Numbered from the stretch's first letter, positions 7,221 to 17,693 are shown. The stretch is 64,000 bases of DNA from Geobacteraceae bacterium (GCA_009773645.1 WSYB01000001.1:1-64000), one strand, 5' to 3'. Translations and numbers: made by a program. The notes: generated from the sequence alone by a model not told the origin.

Positions 7221-8141
7221 CTAAAGAGACTTCAGAGAGGCCACATCCTCAACGTTCCGGGTCTCGGCGTCTTTGAATATCCGCTTGACAAGGCCTGACA
7301 GCACTTTACCGGGACCTATTTCAATGAAGCGCTCAACTCCCAGTTCCGCCATTTTCTGCACCGACCTGTCCCAGAGCACGGGAGCGCTCACCTGCCTGAC
7401 GAGAAGCTCTTTGACGCGGTCATTGGCGTTGTTGGGCTCGGCCTCCGCATTTGAAATCACGGGAACCTGAAGAGGCAAGATATCAATTCCTTCAAGGTTT
7501 TTTGCAAGGCGTTCACCTGCCGGCACCATGAGGCCGCAATGGAAGGGAGCGCTTACCGGGAGCAGCATCGCCTTCCTGAAGCCTCTGGCTTTCGCGATCT
7601 CTATAGCCCTGTTAACCGCGCCGGCATGACCTGCAATGACAATCTGGCCCGGTGAATTATAGTTGGCCGGCGAAACCACCTCGCCTTGCGCCGCTTCCAT
7701 GCAGATTTCGGTCAAAACTTCCGGCTCGACCCCAAGAATCGCGGCCATTGCACCTACCCCCACCGGCACTGCTTCCTGCATGAAGGTGCCGCGGGAACGG
7801 ACCGTGCGCACGGCGTCAGAAAACCGCATGGCGCCCGCCGCAACCAGCGCCGAGTACTCTCCCAGTGAGTGGCCGGCCAGATATTGAGCAGAAAGCCCGG
7901 TTTCCGCCTGAACGACCCTGAGAGCGGCCACACTGGCCGTGAGTATGGCGGGCTGGGTGTTGGCGGTCAGCTTCAGATCCTGCTCCGGCCCTTCAAAACA
8001 GAGTCTGCTCAGTTTGAAGTTTAAGGCGTCGTCAGCCTCGGCGAAGGTCTCCCCGGCTATCGTAAAGTTTTCCGCCAGTTCTTTCCCCATACCCGGATAC
8101 TGTGATCCCTGGCCCGGAAAAATGAATGCACTCTTCCCCAT
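7221..8141 (-). CDS. fabD: Malonyl-CoA:ACP transacylase
   Basis: Transfers malonyl from CoA to ACP, making the extender unit for FabH and FabF. 306 aa with the FIFPGQGSQYPGMG entry motif and the nucleophile in GHSLGEYSALV. The partner His is in the VSAPFHCGLM segment and the binding Arg in VRSRGTFMQEA. ATG at 8141 is preferred (AAGGAAGG six bases upstream) over the GTG just before it. Sits between fabH and fabG, as in most Gram-negative fab clusters. Confidence 0.96.
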   Translation of the reverse strand: MGKSAFIFPGQGSQYPGMGKELAENFTIAGETFAEADDALNFKLSRLCFEGPEQDLKLTANTQPAILTASVAALRVVQAETGLSAQYLAGHSLGEYSALVAAGAMRFSDAVRTVRSRGTFMQEAVPVGVGAMAAILGVEPEVLTEICMEAAQGEVVSPANYNSPGQIVIAGHAGAVNRAIEIAKARGFRKAMLLPVSAPFHCGLMVPAGERLAKNLEGIDILPLQVPVISNAEAEPNNANDRVKELLVRQVSAPVLWDRSVQKMAELGVERFIEIGPGKVLSGLVKRIFKDAETRNVEDVASLKSL

Positions 8142-8162
8142 CACGTACCTTCCTTATTACAA

Positions 8163-9143
8163 TTACCAGCGCACCAGGGCGGAACTCCAGGTCAAGCCGC
8201 CACCGAACGCGTCGAATAATATAATATCGTCATCTTTGATTTTTCCTGAGCGATTGGCTTCGTCCAGGGCTAACGGTATGGAAGCCGAAGAGGTGTTGCC
8301 GTAGCGTTCGAGATTGACGAACACCTGTTCCCCGTTCAGACCGAGCCTTTTTCCGATGGCGTCTATGATACGCCGGTTGGCCTGGTGGGGAATAAAGATA
8401 TTGATATCCGAGCCTGAAAGATTATTGGCGGCAAGCGCTTCCAGGGCGGCTTCTTCCATGGCCCTGACCGCCAGCTTGAACACCTCATTTCCCTGCATAT
8501 TAATGTAAATAAGCTTTTCGTCCAGGGTCTTCCGGACAGCCGGGTTCCTGTTGCCGGTGCCCGGCTGGTAGAGAAGATCCCAGTAGCTCCCGTCACTGTG
8601 TATATGGGTGGAGAGAATGCCCTTTTCGTCCTCGCTTGCTTCAACCACTACAGCCCCGGCGCCGTCACCAAACAGACAGCAGGTGTTACGGTCGGTCCAG
8701 TCAACAATCCGCGACAGAACTTCAGCGCCTATAACCAGCGCTTTCCTGGCGGCGCCGGTCCTGATAAATTTTTCTACCATGGCCAGGCCGTAAAGAAACC
8801 CGGAACAGGCCGCAGAAATATCAAAAGCTGCTGCTTTCGAAGCCCTCAAATTGTTTTGAACAAGACAGGCTGTCGCAGGAAACGGGAAATCGGGGGTAAC
8901 GGTTGCCAGAACTATCAGGTCGAGCTCATCAGGCTTGACACCCGCCATCTGAAGAGCATTTTCAGCCGCTCTGGTGGCGAATGTGGAGGTATATTCACCT
9001 TCTGCGGCAATATGTCTCTGTTTAATGCCGGTCCTGGTGATGATCCACTCATCACTGGTATCTACCAGTTTTTCAATATCATTATTGGTTAAAACTTTAT
9101 CCGGAACGGCAGAACCGGTTCCGGTGATTTTCGCATGCACCAT
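8163..9143 (-). CDS. fabH: 3-oxoacyl-[acyl-carrier-protein] synthase III
   Basis: KAS III starts each fatty acid by condensing acetyl-CoA with malonyl-ACP. 326 aa. Triad residues are visible: Cys in FDISAACSGFLYGL, His in IFIPHQANRRI, Asn in LERYGNTSSASIP. ATG at 9143 (MVHAKITGTGSAVPD) is chosen because AAGGTGGGACTG precedes it and the product then has the usual length; the frame extends 22 codons further but overlaps plsX. Starts 13 bases after the plsX stop. Confidence 0.96.
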   Translation of the reverse strand: MVHAKITGTGSAVPDKVLTNNDIEKLVDTSDEWIITRTGIKQRHIAAEGEYTSTFATRAAENALQMAGVKPDELDLIVLATVTPDFPFPATACLVQNNLRASKAAAFDISAACSGFLYGLAMVEKFIRTGAARKALVIGAEVLSRIVDWTDRNTCCLFGDGAGAVVVEASEDEKGILSTHIHSDGSYWDLLYQPGTGNRNPAVRKTLDEKLIYINMQGNEVFKLAVRAMEEAALEALAANNLSGSDINIFIPHQANRRIIDAIGKRLGLNGEQVFVNLERYGNTSSASIPLALDEANRSGKIKDDDIILFDAFGGGLTWSSALVRW

Positions 9144-9156
9144 CAGTCCCACCTTT

Positions 9157-10197
9157 TTAACCGGCCGCCAACTCTTTATCGGGTTCCAGTTGTTGCATGT
9201 AAATCGCAAAATTTTCCTGCAGCTTCTCAGCCATCTTTTGGTTTACCCCTTTTTGCGCATATTCGTGAGCAAAACGGATGGCATTCTTGACCGCCTTGGC
9301 GTTGGAGCCGCCATGGCAGATCATGCCTACGCCGTTGATCCCAAGGAGAGGGGCGCCGCCATATTCTGCGTAGTCCACCTTTTTCATAAAGCTGTAAAAG
9401 GCCTTGCAGGCCAGCAGATAACCGATCTTGCGCAGAAAACCCTTTTTGATTTCTTCTTTGAGCATCCTGATGGCGGCTTCAACGAGCCCTTCCGAGAGTT
9501 TCAGCACCACATTGCCGACAAAACCGTCACAGACAACCACATCCACCAGACCGGTGAATATGTCGCGTCCCTCAACATATCCCGCGTATTCCAATGAAAT
9601 CTTCTTCAATATGGCATTGGTCTCACGGGTCAGATCGTTCCCCTTGCTTTCCTCTTCGCCATTGGAAAGGAGCCCGATGCGGGGGTTCTCGATCCCCATG
9701 GCATACCTGGAATAAACCTCCCCCATAATGGCAAACTGCACAAGATGAACCGGCTTGCAATCTACATTGCCGCCAACGTCAAGGACGAGGGTTCTGTCAC
9801 GCAGTGTCGGGAATATCTGGGCAATGGCGGGACGGTCTATCCCCTTGAGACGCTTGAGGACAAACATGCCTGCGGCCATGGTGGCGCCGGAATTGCCTGC
9901 ACTGACGACGGCTTCGGCCTCACCTTTCTTGACCAGCTCAAAGGCAACCCTGATGGACGAGTCCTTTTTCTTTCTTATGGCGTCCGAAGGGGAGTCGTGC
10001 ATTCCCACCACTTCACTGGCATGTTGCACCGATATATCAAGCCCATTGCAGTCGTGTTTCGCAAGTTCCCGACGAAGCGTTTCCGTGTCGCCTACCAAAG
10101 TAACGGGAATACCAAATTCTTTAACGGCGGCGACAGCGCCCTCTACTTCGACTACAGGAGCGTTATCGCCGCCCATTGCATCAACAGCAACTCTCAT
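9157..10197 (-). CDS. plsX: Phosphate acyltransferase
   Basis: Converts acyl-ACP to acyl-phosphate, the acyl donor for PlsY in phosphatidic acid synthesis, linking fatty-acid to membrane lipid synthesis. 346 aa, [14 protein letters not shown] at the start, [10 protein letters not shown] in the middle and [18 protein letters not shown] near the end, all PlsX hallmarks. A peripheral membrane protein in characterised cases. Between rpmF and fabH, the usual order. Normal length. Confidence 0.96.
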   Translation of the reverse strand: MRVAVDAMGGDNAPVVEVEGAVAAVKEFGIPVTLVGDTETLRRELAKHDCNGLDISVQHASEVVGMHDSPSDAIRKKKDSSIRVAFELVKKGEAEAVVSAGNSGATMAAGMFVLKRLKGIDRPAIAQIFPTLRDRTLVLDVGGNVDCKPVHLVQFAIMGEVYSRYAMGIENPRIGLLSNGEEESKGNDLTRETNAILKKISLEYAGYVEGRDIFTGLVDVVVCDGFVGNVVLKLSEGLVEAAIRMLKEEIKKGFLRKIGYLLACKAFYSFMKKVDYAEYGGAPLLGINGVGMICHGGSNAKAVKNAIRFAHEYAQKGVNQKMAEKLQENFAIYMQQLEPDKELAAG

Positions 10198-10239
10198 ATT
10201 TCCCCTGGGGAGTGGATTCTCGGAAATACAACGGAGATA

Positions 10240-10422
10240 TTACAGTTCTTCAGCCTTCAATACTTCTTTACCTTTGTAGGTGCCGCAGGATAGGCAGGCA
10301 CGGTGAGGAAGCTTGGGGGCCTTGCATTGCGGACAGGTGGAAACTGTGGGAGCAACAAGGAAGTCATGCGCCCTTCTCATATTTTTGCGGGACTTGGAAG
10401 TCTTTTTCTTGGGTACTGCCAT
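10240..10422 (-). CDS. rpmF: 50S ribosomal protein L32
   Basis: 60 aa. [20 protein letters not shown] is the standard L32 start, and the zinc ribbon with two Cys pairs is intact (CPQC and CLSC). It is co-directional with yceD, 13 bases downstream of it, the usual pairing in bacteria. Keeps all four zinc cysteines, unlike zinc-independent paralogues. Confidence 0.97.
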   Translation of the reverse strand: MAVPKKKTSKSRKNMRRAHDFLVAPTVSTCPQCKAPKLPHRACLSCGTYKGKEVLKAEEL

Positions 10423-10435
10423 GTTAGTTTCTCCT

Positions 10436-10972
10436 TTACTTTTTTATCTTGAAGTTTTTCAACGCGCTCAGTTTGACGTTTTCGACGGTACGGTCACAGC
10501 CGCACTCAGCGCCGTTAAGGTCGGCGCCGCACCTGGTGCACAATCCCCGGCAATCCTCTTTACAGAGAGGTTGAAAGGGGATTTCCATTGCCACCTGTTC
10601 TGCGATTTCCGATGTAAAATCGATCTCATCCCCCCCATAGGTTGCCGAAATCAGGTCTTCCTCCGCCAATTCGACCTCTTCGTCCTGAGGCATACCCGCC
10701 GCCGGGGTATAAAAGATGGTGAAAGAGGAGAAAACCTCAGTTTCATACTCCTTAAGGCAACGGGAACAATTGAGCCTGACCCTGGCTTCCACCCGGCCAT
10801 TAACCCTGATGTGGTCGTATTCCCTGACGACGGTAAGCTGTAACCGTATCGGGGATAGGAACCCGCATTCACCGGCATTCTGCATCGCCGCAAGGATTGG
10901 ATAATCACCGACCGACTCATCGGTTGAAAAAACCAGTGCTTTATCTTTTATATCTGCTATGCTGACTTTCAA
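10436..10972 (-). CDS. yceD: YceD/DUF177 family protein
   Basis: 178 aa. DUF177 proteins almost always precede rpmF and have been linked to 23S rRNA accumulation and ribosome assembly; the molecular role is not settled. Visible Cys pairs ([11 protein letters not shown] in the middle, [20 protein letters not shown] near the end) suggest metal binding. It is the first gene of the fab operon, with a good promoter about 40 bases upstream. Confidence 0.85.
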   Translation of the reverse strand: MKVSIADIKDKALVFSTDESVGDYPILAAMQNAGECGFLSPIRLQLTVVREYDHIRVNGRVEARVRLNCSRCLKEYETEVFSSFTIFYTPAAGMPQDEEVELAEEDLISATYGGDEIDFTSEIAEQVAMEIPFQPLCKEDCRGLCTRCGADLNGAECGCDRTVENVKLSALKNFKIKK

Positions 10973-11007
10973 GGTCTTTTACCGGAGCCCCGCATTCAAA
11001 GCCATTC

Positions 11008-11035
11008 AGTATATATATGGAGCAATTTTTGTCAA
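11008..11035 (-). promoter_or_regulatory. Sigma-70 promoter of the yceD-rpmF-plsX-fab operon
   Basis: Minus strand TTGACA (11035-11030), 16 bases, TATACT (11013-11008), about 35 bases before the yceD ATG. It is the only strong promoter I see ahead of this operon. No clear FadR or FapR operator is visible. Confidence 0.7.
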
Positions 11036-11206
11036 GAAAAATCAACCTTTGTCGACGTGTAGCCAAAGAGCGCTGCCGGGTTTTCTTAATAACCCATCCG
11101 CCGGTTGATTGCAAGCATAAAGAAAACAGACCGGTCAATCGACAAAGTGCGCTCGTCGCCGTTGCAATCAGAAACAGTCAAGGGCATAGAGGTTGATATC
11201 ATTTCC

Positions 11207-11560
11207 TCAAATGGTGATGGTTTCGCCTGGGCGCAGCCTCGGCTGTTCAGAATTGGTGAACGAGGAGAACAACAGGAAAATAAAGAGCAGAGCGACAGCG
11301 ACAAGGATAATCACGGCCGGGACAAGAGTAATCTCCTGTCTGTTGACAGTGCCACGAAGAAAGCCGGCAACCGTCACGACAATCCCCAGGCAACCGGCCA
11401 TGCCGCCCCAGAAAAGCCCCAGAAATACAAAACGCGTTTCACTGCCGTGTGACAGGGACAGTATCCAGGCGATCTGTTCGTGGAAAAAGGTCGCCAGCGT
11501 GACCAACACTATACCCGCACTGACGAGATTTAATCCGGACTTCACCGTGCTTTTGCGCAT
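11207..11560 (-). CDS. Hypothetical small membrane protein
   Basis: About 117 aa with three hydrophobic segments: near residues 13-35 (LVSAGIVLVTLATFF), 45-70 (FVFLGLFWGGMAGCLGIVV), and 80-105 (LVPAVIILVAVALLFIFLLF), then a short polar tail. No known domain is recognised. ATG at 11560 gives MRKSTVKSG; a GTG eight codons upstream is also possible and would overlap the yciO stop. It is the last gene of the long rimP-to-yciO run. A bioenergetic or transport accessory role would be a guess. Confidence 0.6.
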   Translation of the reverse strand: MRKSTVKSGLNLVSAGIVLVTLATFFHEQIAWILSLSHGSETRFVFLGLFWGGMAGCLGIVVTVAGFLRGTVNRQEITLVPAVIILVAVALLFIFLLFSSFTNSEQPRLRPGETITI

Positions 11561-11574
11561 GAACGGGGGATCCT

Positions 11575-12183
11575 TCAACCGCACCAGCTTACATCACCCA
11601 CACCTTTGCGGAGCACAACAGGGACATCGCCGATCAGACTGACCACGGAACTCGAATCCGGCGGGAGCATGCCGCCGCCGATCACCATGTCCAGTTGGTT
11701 CCCCATTTCACTGTCAACCAGAAAGGGGTCTCCTATCGGTTCTTCCCCGGAGCGGTTGGCGCTGGTGGTAATAATGGGATGCCCCAGTTCCCTGACAATG
11801 GCAAGACAAATCCTGTTGGCGGGGATCCGTATCCCGACGGTTTTCTGTTTGGTCACCAAAAGGTCGGGAACAACCGAGGTAGCATCGAGGACAAAGGTAT
11901 AGGGGCCGGGGAGGAAACGCTTCATTATCTTGAAGGCGTAATTGCTTACCCTGGCGTAACGGGTCACATCGGAAAGATCGGCGCAGATAAAGGAAAAGGG
12001 TTTTTTCTTTTCTCTCTGCTTGATGACATATATCCGGTCGATCCCCCGTTTATTGAATATACTGCACCCGATGCCGTAGGTGGTGTCGGTGGGATAAGCG
12101 ATGACGCCGCCATTTGTGAGGATTTCTGCAACTTTTGCAATGAGCCTTGGCTGCGGATTTTCAGGGTTTATCTCGAGAAGCAT
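11575..12183 (-). CDS. yciO: YciO-family (Sua5/YrdC/YwlC-like) protein
   Basis: 202 aa YrdC-fold protein: GGVIAYPTDTTYGIGC, KQREKKKPFSF and TTSANRSGEEP are present. The C-terminus VPVVLRKGVGDVSWCG and the start INPENPQPRL resemble E. coli YciO more than TsaC/Sua5, the enzyme that makes threonylcarbamoyl-AMP for t6A tRNA modification. It keeps a SAN motif, so some threonylcarbamoyl-adenylate activity is possible. It starts just after the aminopeptidase stop. Confidence 0.8.
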   Translation of the reverse strand: MLLEINPENPQPRLIAKVAEILTNGGVIAYPTDTTYGIGCSIFNKRGIDRIYVIKQREKKKPFSFICADLSDVTRYARVSNYAFKIMKRFLPGPYTFVLDATSVVPDLLVTKQKTVGIRIPANRICLAIVRELGHPIITTSANRSGEEPIGDPFLVDSEMGNQLDMVIGGGMLPPDSSSVVSLIGDVPVVLRKGVGDVSWCG

Positions 12184-12185
12184 GG

Positions 12186-13289
12186 TCAGTCACGCGGGTT
12201 CAGGCCCAGGAGATCTTTATGAACAAACCGCCCATCCTTCTGGATGAGCAGGTCGTCAAACCATATCTCGCCGTCGCCTTGCAGAATTTTCACCATGTCC
12301 CAGTGGACGGCAGAGCGGTTGCCGTTGTCGCATTCATCGTAACACTGGCCGGGAGTGAAGTGTATGGAACCGAATATCTTCTCGTCAAACAGGATGTTGC
12401 GCGCAGGCAGCCGGATCCCCGGATTGACGCCGATGGCAAATTCACCGATGTATCTGGCGCCTTCATCCGTATCGAGAATCTTGTTGAGGGGGGCGTCCAT
12501 CCCTTGCGCAGTAGCACCGACAATGCGCCCCTTCTTGAATTCGAGTCTGATGTTGTTGAACTCTTTCCCCTGGTAAATGGTCGGGCAGTTGTAGGTGATA
12601 TACCCTTCGGCTGAATCCTTGACCGGCGCGGTAAAGACTTCGCCGTCGGGAATATTGAAGCGGCCGTCGCACTTCATGCCGGGGAGCCCCCGGATACTGA
12701 ACGCCAGATCGGTGTCCGAAGCCTTGATCCGCACCCTATCGGTCTTATCCATCAATTTTTTCAGTTTTTCCTGCTTGCGCGATTCGGCGCTCCAGTCGAT
12801 ACAGCAGGCGGAGAAGAGATAATCCTCAAACTCCTCCAGGCTCATTTTTGCCTCCTGGGCTGCGCCATGGGTTGGATAACGGGTGATCACCCAGCGGGTA
12901 TGCTTTACCCGCCGGTCGACGATGGGGCGCACGACCTTTGCATAAGCGATCATGCTGGCCTGATCGGCCTGGGCCATGACCATGGAATTTTCGGCGGCGG
13001 AGATGGCGATATATACGTTCACCTGCTTCATGAAGTCCAGCTTGTGCTGCGGGAAGTAGGCGAGTTGATCCTTACCGGCGTTGTTGTAAAAGTGGCGGTT
13101 GATCTCGGGAAGGGAAAAATCGTACTCCACATATTTTGCCCCTTTGTGGAGACAGAGGACGTACAGCTCCCTCACCAGCGGGGCGCACTCGAAGCCGCTG
13201 GCGCTGATCAGGACAACGTCCCCCTTTTTTACCCGGGTGGAATAGTTCACCAGTACTTCGGCCAGTTGTTTCACTCGCGGATCGCGCAT
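12186..13289 (-). CDS. M29-family aminopeptidase
   Basis: 367 aa metallo-aminopeptidase of the thermophilic (M29) family. It has a VVLISASGFECAPLVREL-type N-terminal region and C-terminal metal-site segments (EFAIGVNPGI, GSIHFTPGQC, SAVHWDMVKI), with Glu/His ligands typical of M29. ATG at 13289 follows GAGGGGTAAGAGT; a longer frame starting five codons earlier lies in a heptamer array. Likely releases N-terminal amino acids from peptides in the cytoplasm. Between dut and yciO. Confidence 0.85.
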   Translation of the reverse strand: MRDPRVKQLAEVLVNYSTRVKKGDVVLISASGFECAPLVRELYVLCLHKGAKYVEYDFSLPEINRHFYNNAGKDQLAYFPQHKLDFMKQVNVYIAISAAENSMVMAQADQASMIAYAKVVRPIVDRRVKHTRWVITRYPTHGAAQEAKMSLEEFEDYLFSACCIDWSAESRKQEKLKKLMDKTDRVRIKASDTDLAFSIRGLPGMKCDGRFNIPDGEVFTAPVKDSAEGYITYNCPTIYQGKEFNNIRLEFKKGRIVGATAQGMDAPLNKILDTDEGARYIGEFAIGVNPGIRLPARNILFDEKIFGSIHFTPGQCYDECDNGNRSAVHWDMVKILQGDGEIWFDDLLIQKDGRFVHKDLLGLNPRD

Positions 13290-13300
13290 ACTCTTACCCC

Positions 13301-13328
13301 TCACTCCTCACACTTCACTCCTCACTGC
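13301..13328. repeat. Heptamer repeat array (dut-aminopeptidase spacer)
   Basis: Four units in a row: TCACTCC, TCACACT, TCACTCC, TCACTGC. They fill nearly the whole 41-base spacer. On the minus strand they read GAGGAGTGA-like, rich in Shine-Dalgarno character, just upstream of the aminopeptidase start. Confidence 0.75.
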
Positions 13329-13330
13329 CT

Positions 13331-13780
13331 TTACCTTCCCGTGTGGCCGAAACCGCCGTCGCCCCTGCCGGTCTCTTCCAGGTTGTCCGCTTCCCGGAAG
13401 AGAGCCCTGACAAAAGGGGCGAAGACCATCTGCGCAATCCGTTCCCCGCACTTGACGGTAAACGGTGCATTGCTGTGGTTTATGACTATCACCCCTATTT
13501 CGCCGCGGTAGTCCGGGTCTATGGTACCGGGAGAATTCACCAGAGAAATGCCGTGCTTAAGCGCCAGACCACTGCGCGGTCTGATCTGCGCCTCATATCC
13601 ATCCGGCAATGCTATGGCAATGCCTGTGGGTATAAGAGCCCTGCCGCCGGGTTCAAGAATCAGATCTTCCGCAAGTTCAGCATAGAGATCCATGCCTGCG
13701 GCATGGGAGGTCATGTATCGAGGAAAAGGATTCGCACTTCCGGAACGAACCCTTTTAATTGTGACGTGCATAAGGTCCAT
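13331..13780 (-). CDS. dut: dUTP diphosphatase
   Basis: Hydrolyses dUTP to dUMP, keeping uracil out of DNA and feeding dTMP synthesis. 149 aa with the five trimeric dUTPase motifs: [38 protein letters not shown] and the C-terminal [12 protein letters not shown] that closes over the active site. ATG at 13780 or the ATG three codons later (MHVTIKRVR) could be the start; neither has a strong site. Starts four bases after the M16 peptidase stop. Confidence 0.96.
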   Translation of the reverse strand: MDLMHVTIKRVRSGSANPFPRYMTSHAAGMDLYAELAEDLILEPGGRALIPTGIAIALPDGYEAQIRPRSGLALKHGISLVNSPGTIDPDYRGEIGVIVINHSNAPFTVKCGERIAQMVFAPFVRALFREADNLEETGRGDGGFGHTGR

Positions 13781-13784
13781 GAGT

Positions 13785-15041
13785 CTACAGGGTTATGTCG
13801 GCAAGGAAAGGACTATCCCTTTCCACCTTACCCATAAGAACAAGTGTCAAGTAATCGCCATCGATTAATCGTTCGCACAACCCGAGGAGGCTTTCGGAGG
13901 TGACCCGGTCGAAGCCTTTGATAATCTCCGGAAGGGGTTGATAACATCCAAAATATATTTCATTTTTGGCAAGCTTGGACATTCGGTTGTCGCTGCTCTC
14001 CAAAGAGAGGAGAATATTCCCCTTCAACTGCTCCTTTGCGGAATCCAGCTCCGCCGGCGAAAGCGGGTCGGTCTTGAGCTTTTTGAATTCCCGCAGAATT
14101 ATCTCGATGACTTCGTTCACACGCTCCTGGCTGGTGCCGGCATAGACGGCAAGCGAACCGGTATCTGAATGGGAAGCCATGTATGAGTAAATGGAATAGG
14201 CAAGCCCCAGTTTCTCACGTACCTCCTGAAAAAGCCGGGAACTCATGCTCCCTCCCAGAACGGTATTCAGTATGTACGCCTCATACCGGTTCGGGTGATT
14301 CTGCGGCAACGCCCGTGTGCCGAGACAGAGGTGAACCTGTTCGAGGTCTTTCTCGATGATATCTATCTTTTTTTCATGGGTTGCCAGGTAAGGCTCCTCC
14401 GAGCTTTTGCCTGAAGGTATCCGGGCGAACAACCCGCCCAGAAGGCGCAGAAGCTCCTGGTGTTCGACCTTCCCGGCAGCGGCGATGATTATGTCCCCTG
14501 CCCGGTATTTATCCTGTTTATAGCTGACAATGAAGTCGCGTGACAGTCCCCCTACGCTCTCTTCATTGCCGATGATCGGCATACCCAGTGGATGCCCCTG
14601 CCAGAAGTTCTGGGAGAAGAGGTCATGGATATAATCATCGGGGGTATCCTCCAGCATGCTTATTTCCTGGAGGATGACCTTTCGCTCCTTTTCAATCTCT
14701 TCGGAGTTGAACAAGGAATTAAGAAAAATATCCGAGAGGAGATCGACGGCGTTGGGGAGGAATTTATCGAGGACCTTTGCATAATAACAGACATACTCAC
14801 GGCTGGTAAACGCATTTAGAATCCCGCCGATGGAATCTATCTCCCTGGCGATATCCAGTGCGCCGCGCCGCTCAGTCCCCTTAAACAACAGATGTTCGAT
14901 AAAGTGGGCAACGCCGTTGGACTCCCGCCCTTCGTGGCGGGAGCCATTGGCGACCCATATACCGATGGAGACGGAATACGCATGGGGGATGTTTTCGCTG
15001 ATCACGCGTATGCCGCTATCTAAAATTGACTTGTAGATCAT
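13785..15041 (-). CDS. M16-family zinc peptidase (processing-peptidase-like)
   Basis: 418 aa. The inverted zinc motif [11 protein letters not shown] (HxxEH) is near residue 47, with the downstream Glu in a helix about 75 residues later, then the family's second half ([21 protein letters not shown]). Members of this group (YmxG/PqqL-like) follow pnp in many bacteria; the physiological substrate is unknown. No signal peptide, so cytoplasmic. Lies 45 bases after the pnp stop. Confidence 0.9.
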   Translation of the reverse strand: MIYKSILDSGIRVISENIPHAYSVSIGIWVANGSRHEGRESNGVAHFIEHLLFKGTERRGALDIAREIDSIGGILNAFTSREYVCYYAKVLDKFLPNAVDLLSDIFLNSLFNSEEIEKERKVILQEISMLEDTPDDYIHDLFSQNFWQGHPLGMPIIGNEESVGGLSRDFIVSYKQDKYRAGDIIIAAAGKVEHQELLRLLGGLFARIPSGKSSEEPYLATHEKKIDIIEKDLEQVHLCLGTRALPQNHPNRYEAYILNTVLGGSMSSRLFQEVREKLGLAYSIYSYMASHSDTGSLAVYAGTSQERVNEVIEIILREFKKLKTDPLSPAELDSAKEQLKGNILLSLESSDNRMSKLAKNEIYFGCYQPLPEIIKGFDRVTSESLLGLCERLIDGDYLTLVLMGKVERDSPFLADITL

Positions 15042-15086
15042 GGTTAAACTATACCCGTCAATACCCGAATATCAAGAGCACTGCTA

Positions 15087-17180
15087 TTAATTGTCAGGCA
15101 GAGCAGCCCCTAAAGCCTCTTTACGGGATAGTTTGATTTTCCCTTGCTTATCAATGCCGATACATTTGACCAGTACCTGGTCACCTTCTTTAAGGATGTC
15201 GGTGACATTCTTGACACGTTCTGTATCAAGCTCGGATATGTGCACAAGGCCGTCCGTGCCGGGGAAAATCTCCACAAAGGCGCCGAATTCCATGATTTTC
15301 CTCACCGTCCCCATGTAGAGCTTGCCTTCTTCGGCCTCGGCGGTCAGGTCGCGGATCATCTTGATGGCCAGGTCGCAGGCGGCCTTGTCGTGGCTGGCAA
15401 TGTTGATCTTGCCGGTATCCTCGATGTCGATGCTGACGCCGGTTGCCTCGGTGATGCCCCGCACGTTCTTACCGCCTGCGCCGATAACGTCGCGGATCTT
15501 GTCGGTCTTGACCCAGATGGTGGTGATGCGCGGTGCATAGGTAGAAAGGTCGGGCCGTGGCGCAGCAATGGTCTCAGCCATCTTGCCGAGGATATGGAGT
15601 CGTCCCTCGCGGGCCTGAGCCAGAGCCTTTTTCATGATCTCCTTGGAGACACCGGTGATCTTGATGTCCATCTGCAGAGCGGTGACCCCTTCGGCAGTAC
15701 CCGCCACCTTGAAGTCCATATCCCCGAGGTGGTCTTCATCACCGAGGATGTCGGAGAGGATGGCAACATCGTCCCCCTCCTTGATAAGCCCCATGGCAAT
15801 CCCTGCCACGGGCGCCTTGATGGGAATGCCGGCATCCATCATGGACATGGAGCCGCCGCAAACCGTGGCCATGGACGACGAACCGTTGCTTTCAAGTGTA
15901 TCGGAAACGATCCGGACGGTGTAGGGGAAATCATCGTGCTTGGGGAGCACCCTTTCCAAGGCGCGCTCGGCCAGGGCGCCGTGACCGATCTCACGCCGGC
16001 CCGGAGCCAGGCGAAAACTGGTCTCGCCCACCGAAAACGGCGGGAAATTGTAGTGAAGCAGGAAGCGCTTCTTGCTCTCGCCGTAGAGAGAGTCAATCCG
16101 CTGCTCGTCACTGGAGGTCCCAAGGGTGGCGGCGACCAGGGCCTGGGTTTCCCCCCTGGTGAAGAGAGCCGAACCGTGCACCCGGGGGAGCAGGCTCACC
16201 TCGGTGGTGATCGGCCGGATGGTCTTGGTGTCGCGGCCATCGATCCGTTCGCCGTCCTTCAGGATATGTTCGCGCACCAGTTCGTACTCGAAATCGCCGA
16301 CAATCCCTTTGATCTCTTTGTCGCGCCCTTCGTAGTCGGGAAGGATTGCCATCAGCACCTCTGCGGTGATGGCATCGATCCAGTCATGCCGCTCTCCCTT
16401 CGACTTGATCCTGACTGCCTCTTTCATCCTGCCGTAGGCCAGCTCCCTGACCTTGGCCGTGAGCACTTCATCAACTACCGGCGGTGCGATCTCGCGCTTG
16501 GCAACGCCGGCGTTTTTGCGCAGTTCCTCCTGGGCTACCAGGATCGGCTGCACGGCGGCATGACCGAAGAAGATCGCTTCCAGCATATCCTCTTCGGAAA
16601 CGATGGCTGCGCCCCCCTCTACCATGCAAACCGCATCCCTGCTGGCCGCCACGATGATTTCGATGTCGCTCTTGGCAAGCTCCTCCGCAGTGGGATTGGC
16701 CACGTACCGGCCATCGACCCGGCCCACCTTGACGCCGGCAATCGGGCCGAAGAAGGGGATGTCCGAGACCTCGAGGGCGGCCGAGGCGCCGATCATGGCG
16801 AGAATGCCCGGGTCGTTGTCCTGGTCGGCGGAAATAACGGTGGCCATGATCTGGGTATCGTTGAGGAAATTTTCCGGGAAAAGCGGCCGGATCGGCCGGT
16901 CGATGAGGCGACAGGTCAGGGTCTCGTTATCGGAAGGGCGACCTTCCCGCTTGAAGAAGCCGCCGGGGATTTTGCCGCCGGCATAGGCCTTTTCCTGGTA
17001 ATTGACGGTCAAGGGGAAGAAGTCCTGACCTTCCTTGGCGGTTTTTGCCGCCACCGCCGTCACCAGCACCACCGTATCCCCGCAACTCACCACCACGGCG
17101 CCGTTGGCCTGCTTGGCCATTTTTCCCGTGGCAATGGCAATGGTCCTGCCGCTGAATTCAATCTGAACTTTTTTTTCCAT
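15087..17180 (-). CDS. pnp: Polyribonucleotide nucleotidyltransferase (PNPase)
   Basis: Phosphorolytic 3'-5' exoribonuclease of mRNA decay, working as a trimer. 697 aa: two RNase PH domains (residues about 1-230 and 300-540) around an alpha-helical domain, then a KH domain with [10 protein letters not shown] and a C-terminal S1 domain ([19 protein letters not shown]). Normal length. The rpsO-pnp spacer contains hairpins at which, in other bacteria, RNase III and PNPase autoregulate the transcript. Confidence 0.98.
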   Translation of the reverse strand: MEKKVQIEFSGRTIAIATGKMAKQANGAVVVSCGDTVVLVTAVAAKTAKEGQDFFPLTVNYQEKAYAGGKIPGGFFKREGRPSDNETLTCRLIDRPIRPLFPENFLNDTQIMATVISADQDNDPGILAMIGASAALEVSDIPFFGPIAGVKVGRVDGRYVANPTAEELAKSDIEIIVAASRDAVCMVEGGAAIVSEEDMLEAIFFGHAAVQPILVAQEELRKNAGVAKREIAPPVVDEVLTAKVRELAYGRMKEAVRIKSKGERHDWIDAITAEVLMAILPDYEGRDKEIKGIVGDFEYELVREHILKDGERIDGRDTKTIRPITTEVSLLPRVHGSALFTRGETQALVAATLGTSSDEQRIDSLYGESKKRFLLHYNFPPFSVGETSFRLAPGRREIGHGALAERALERVLPKHDDFPYTVRIVSDTLESNGSSSMATVCGGSMSMMDAGIPIKAPVAGIAMGLIKEGDDVAILSDILGDEDHLGDMDFKVAGTAEGVTALQMDIKITGVSKEIMKKALAQAREGRLHILGKMAETIAAPRPDLSTYAPRITTIWVKTDKIRDVIGAGGKNVRGITEATGVSIDIEDTGKINIASHDKAACDLAIKMIRDLTAEAEEGKLYMGTVRKIMEFGAFVEIFPGTDGLVHISELDTERVKNVTDILKEGDQVLVKCIGIDKQGKIKLSRKEALGAALPDN

Positions 17181-17241
17181 ATCGTTTACGGTCTCCTAAC
17201 CTTTAATGATGCGTTGGGGCCGTCGATAAAAAGACCAAAAG

Positions 17242-17315
17242 CGAGGATCGAGGTCAAAGGAACGAGGATAGAGGATAAAACCCTCGTACCTCGTGCCTAG
17301 CTCCTCGTACCTCGT
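17242..17315. repeat. Heptamer repeat array (pnp-rpsO spacer)
   Basis: Left arm about five units (GAGGATC, GAGGTCA, AAGGAAC, GAGGATA, GAGGATA). Right arm five units (CGTACCT, CGTGCCT, AGCTCCT, CGTACCT, CGTTCAG). The arms are partly complementary (GAGG- against CCTCG-), so the transcript can form a long imperfect hairpin about 60 bases ahead of pnp. Confidence 0.8.
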
Positions 17316-17347
17316 TCAGCCGCTTTATCCACGCCCCCAACAAAATA

Positions 17348-17420
17348 AATGGGCACAAAGCGCCCATTCCCAAAAAAATGAAAAAGCAATATACCCCTTG
17401 CCAGCGGAGAGGTATACTGC
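17348..17420 (-). terminator. Two hairpins downstream of rpsO
   Basis: Minus strand GCAGTATACCTC pairs with GGGGTATATTGC (17420-17386, right after the rpsO stop). Then AATGGGC, loop GCTTTGT, GCCCATT (17368-17348), followed by TATTTTG. The second looks like a weak intrinsic terminator. Together they sit where rpsO-pnp transcripts are processed in other proteobacteria. Confidence 0.5.
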
Positions 17421-17426
17421 CTTTTC

Positions 17427-17693
17427 TTACCTTCTTATACCGAGTTTTTCAATGATTGCTTTATATCTTTCGACGTCTTTCTTTTTGACATAGTCAAGCA
17501 GTCTTCTTCTCTGGCCTACGATCTTCAACAGACCACGGCGGCTGTGATGATCCTTTTTATGAACCTTAAAATGTTCAGTCAGATACGTGATCCGTTCGGT
17601 CAAAATGGCTATCTGCACTTCGGGAGACCCGGTATCACTATCGTGGGTTTTGTACTTATTGATGATTTCCTGTTTTTTCTCCGTTGCCAGCAT
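17427..17693 (-). CDS. rpsO: 30S ribosomal protein S15
   Basis: 88 aa, the standard S15 length. [20 protein letters not shown] at the start and [20 protein letters not shown] in the rRNA-binding helices are diagnostic. It has an excellent AAAGGAGGTGTTGAAAT ribosome-binding site. S15 binds 16S rRNA early in 30S assembly and in E. coli also represses its own mRNA. Placed between truB and pnp. Confidence 0.98.
   Translation of the reverse strand: MLATEKKQEIINKYKTHDSDTGSPEVQIAILTERITYLTEHFKVHKKDHHSRRGLLKIVGQRRRLLDYVKKKDVERYKAIIEKLGIRR

Noticed and set aside
10973-11206. Possible small gene in the 234-base spacer upstream of yceD
   Set aside because: Short frames are present but none has a ribosome-binding site or recognisable product; only the yceD promoter is supported.
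15144-17300. 718-codon open frame on the plus strand over pnp
   Set aside because: It is fully antisense to the conserved pnp gene; long shadow frames are expected in GC-rich third-position coding. The translation has no recognisable domain.
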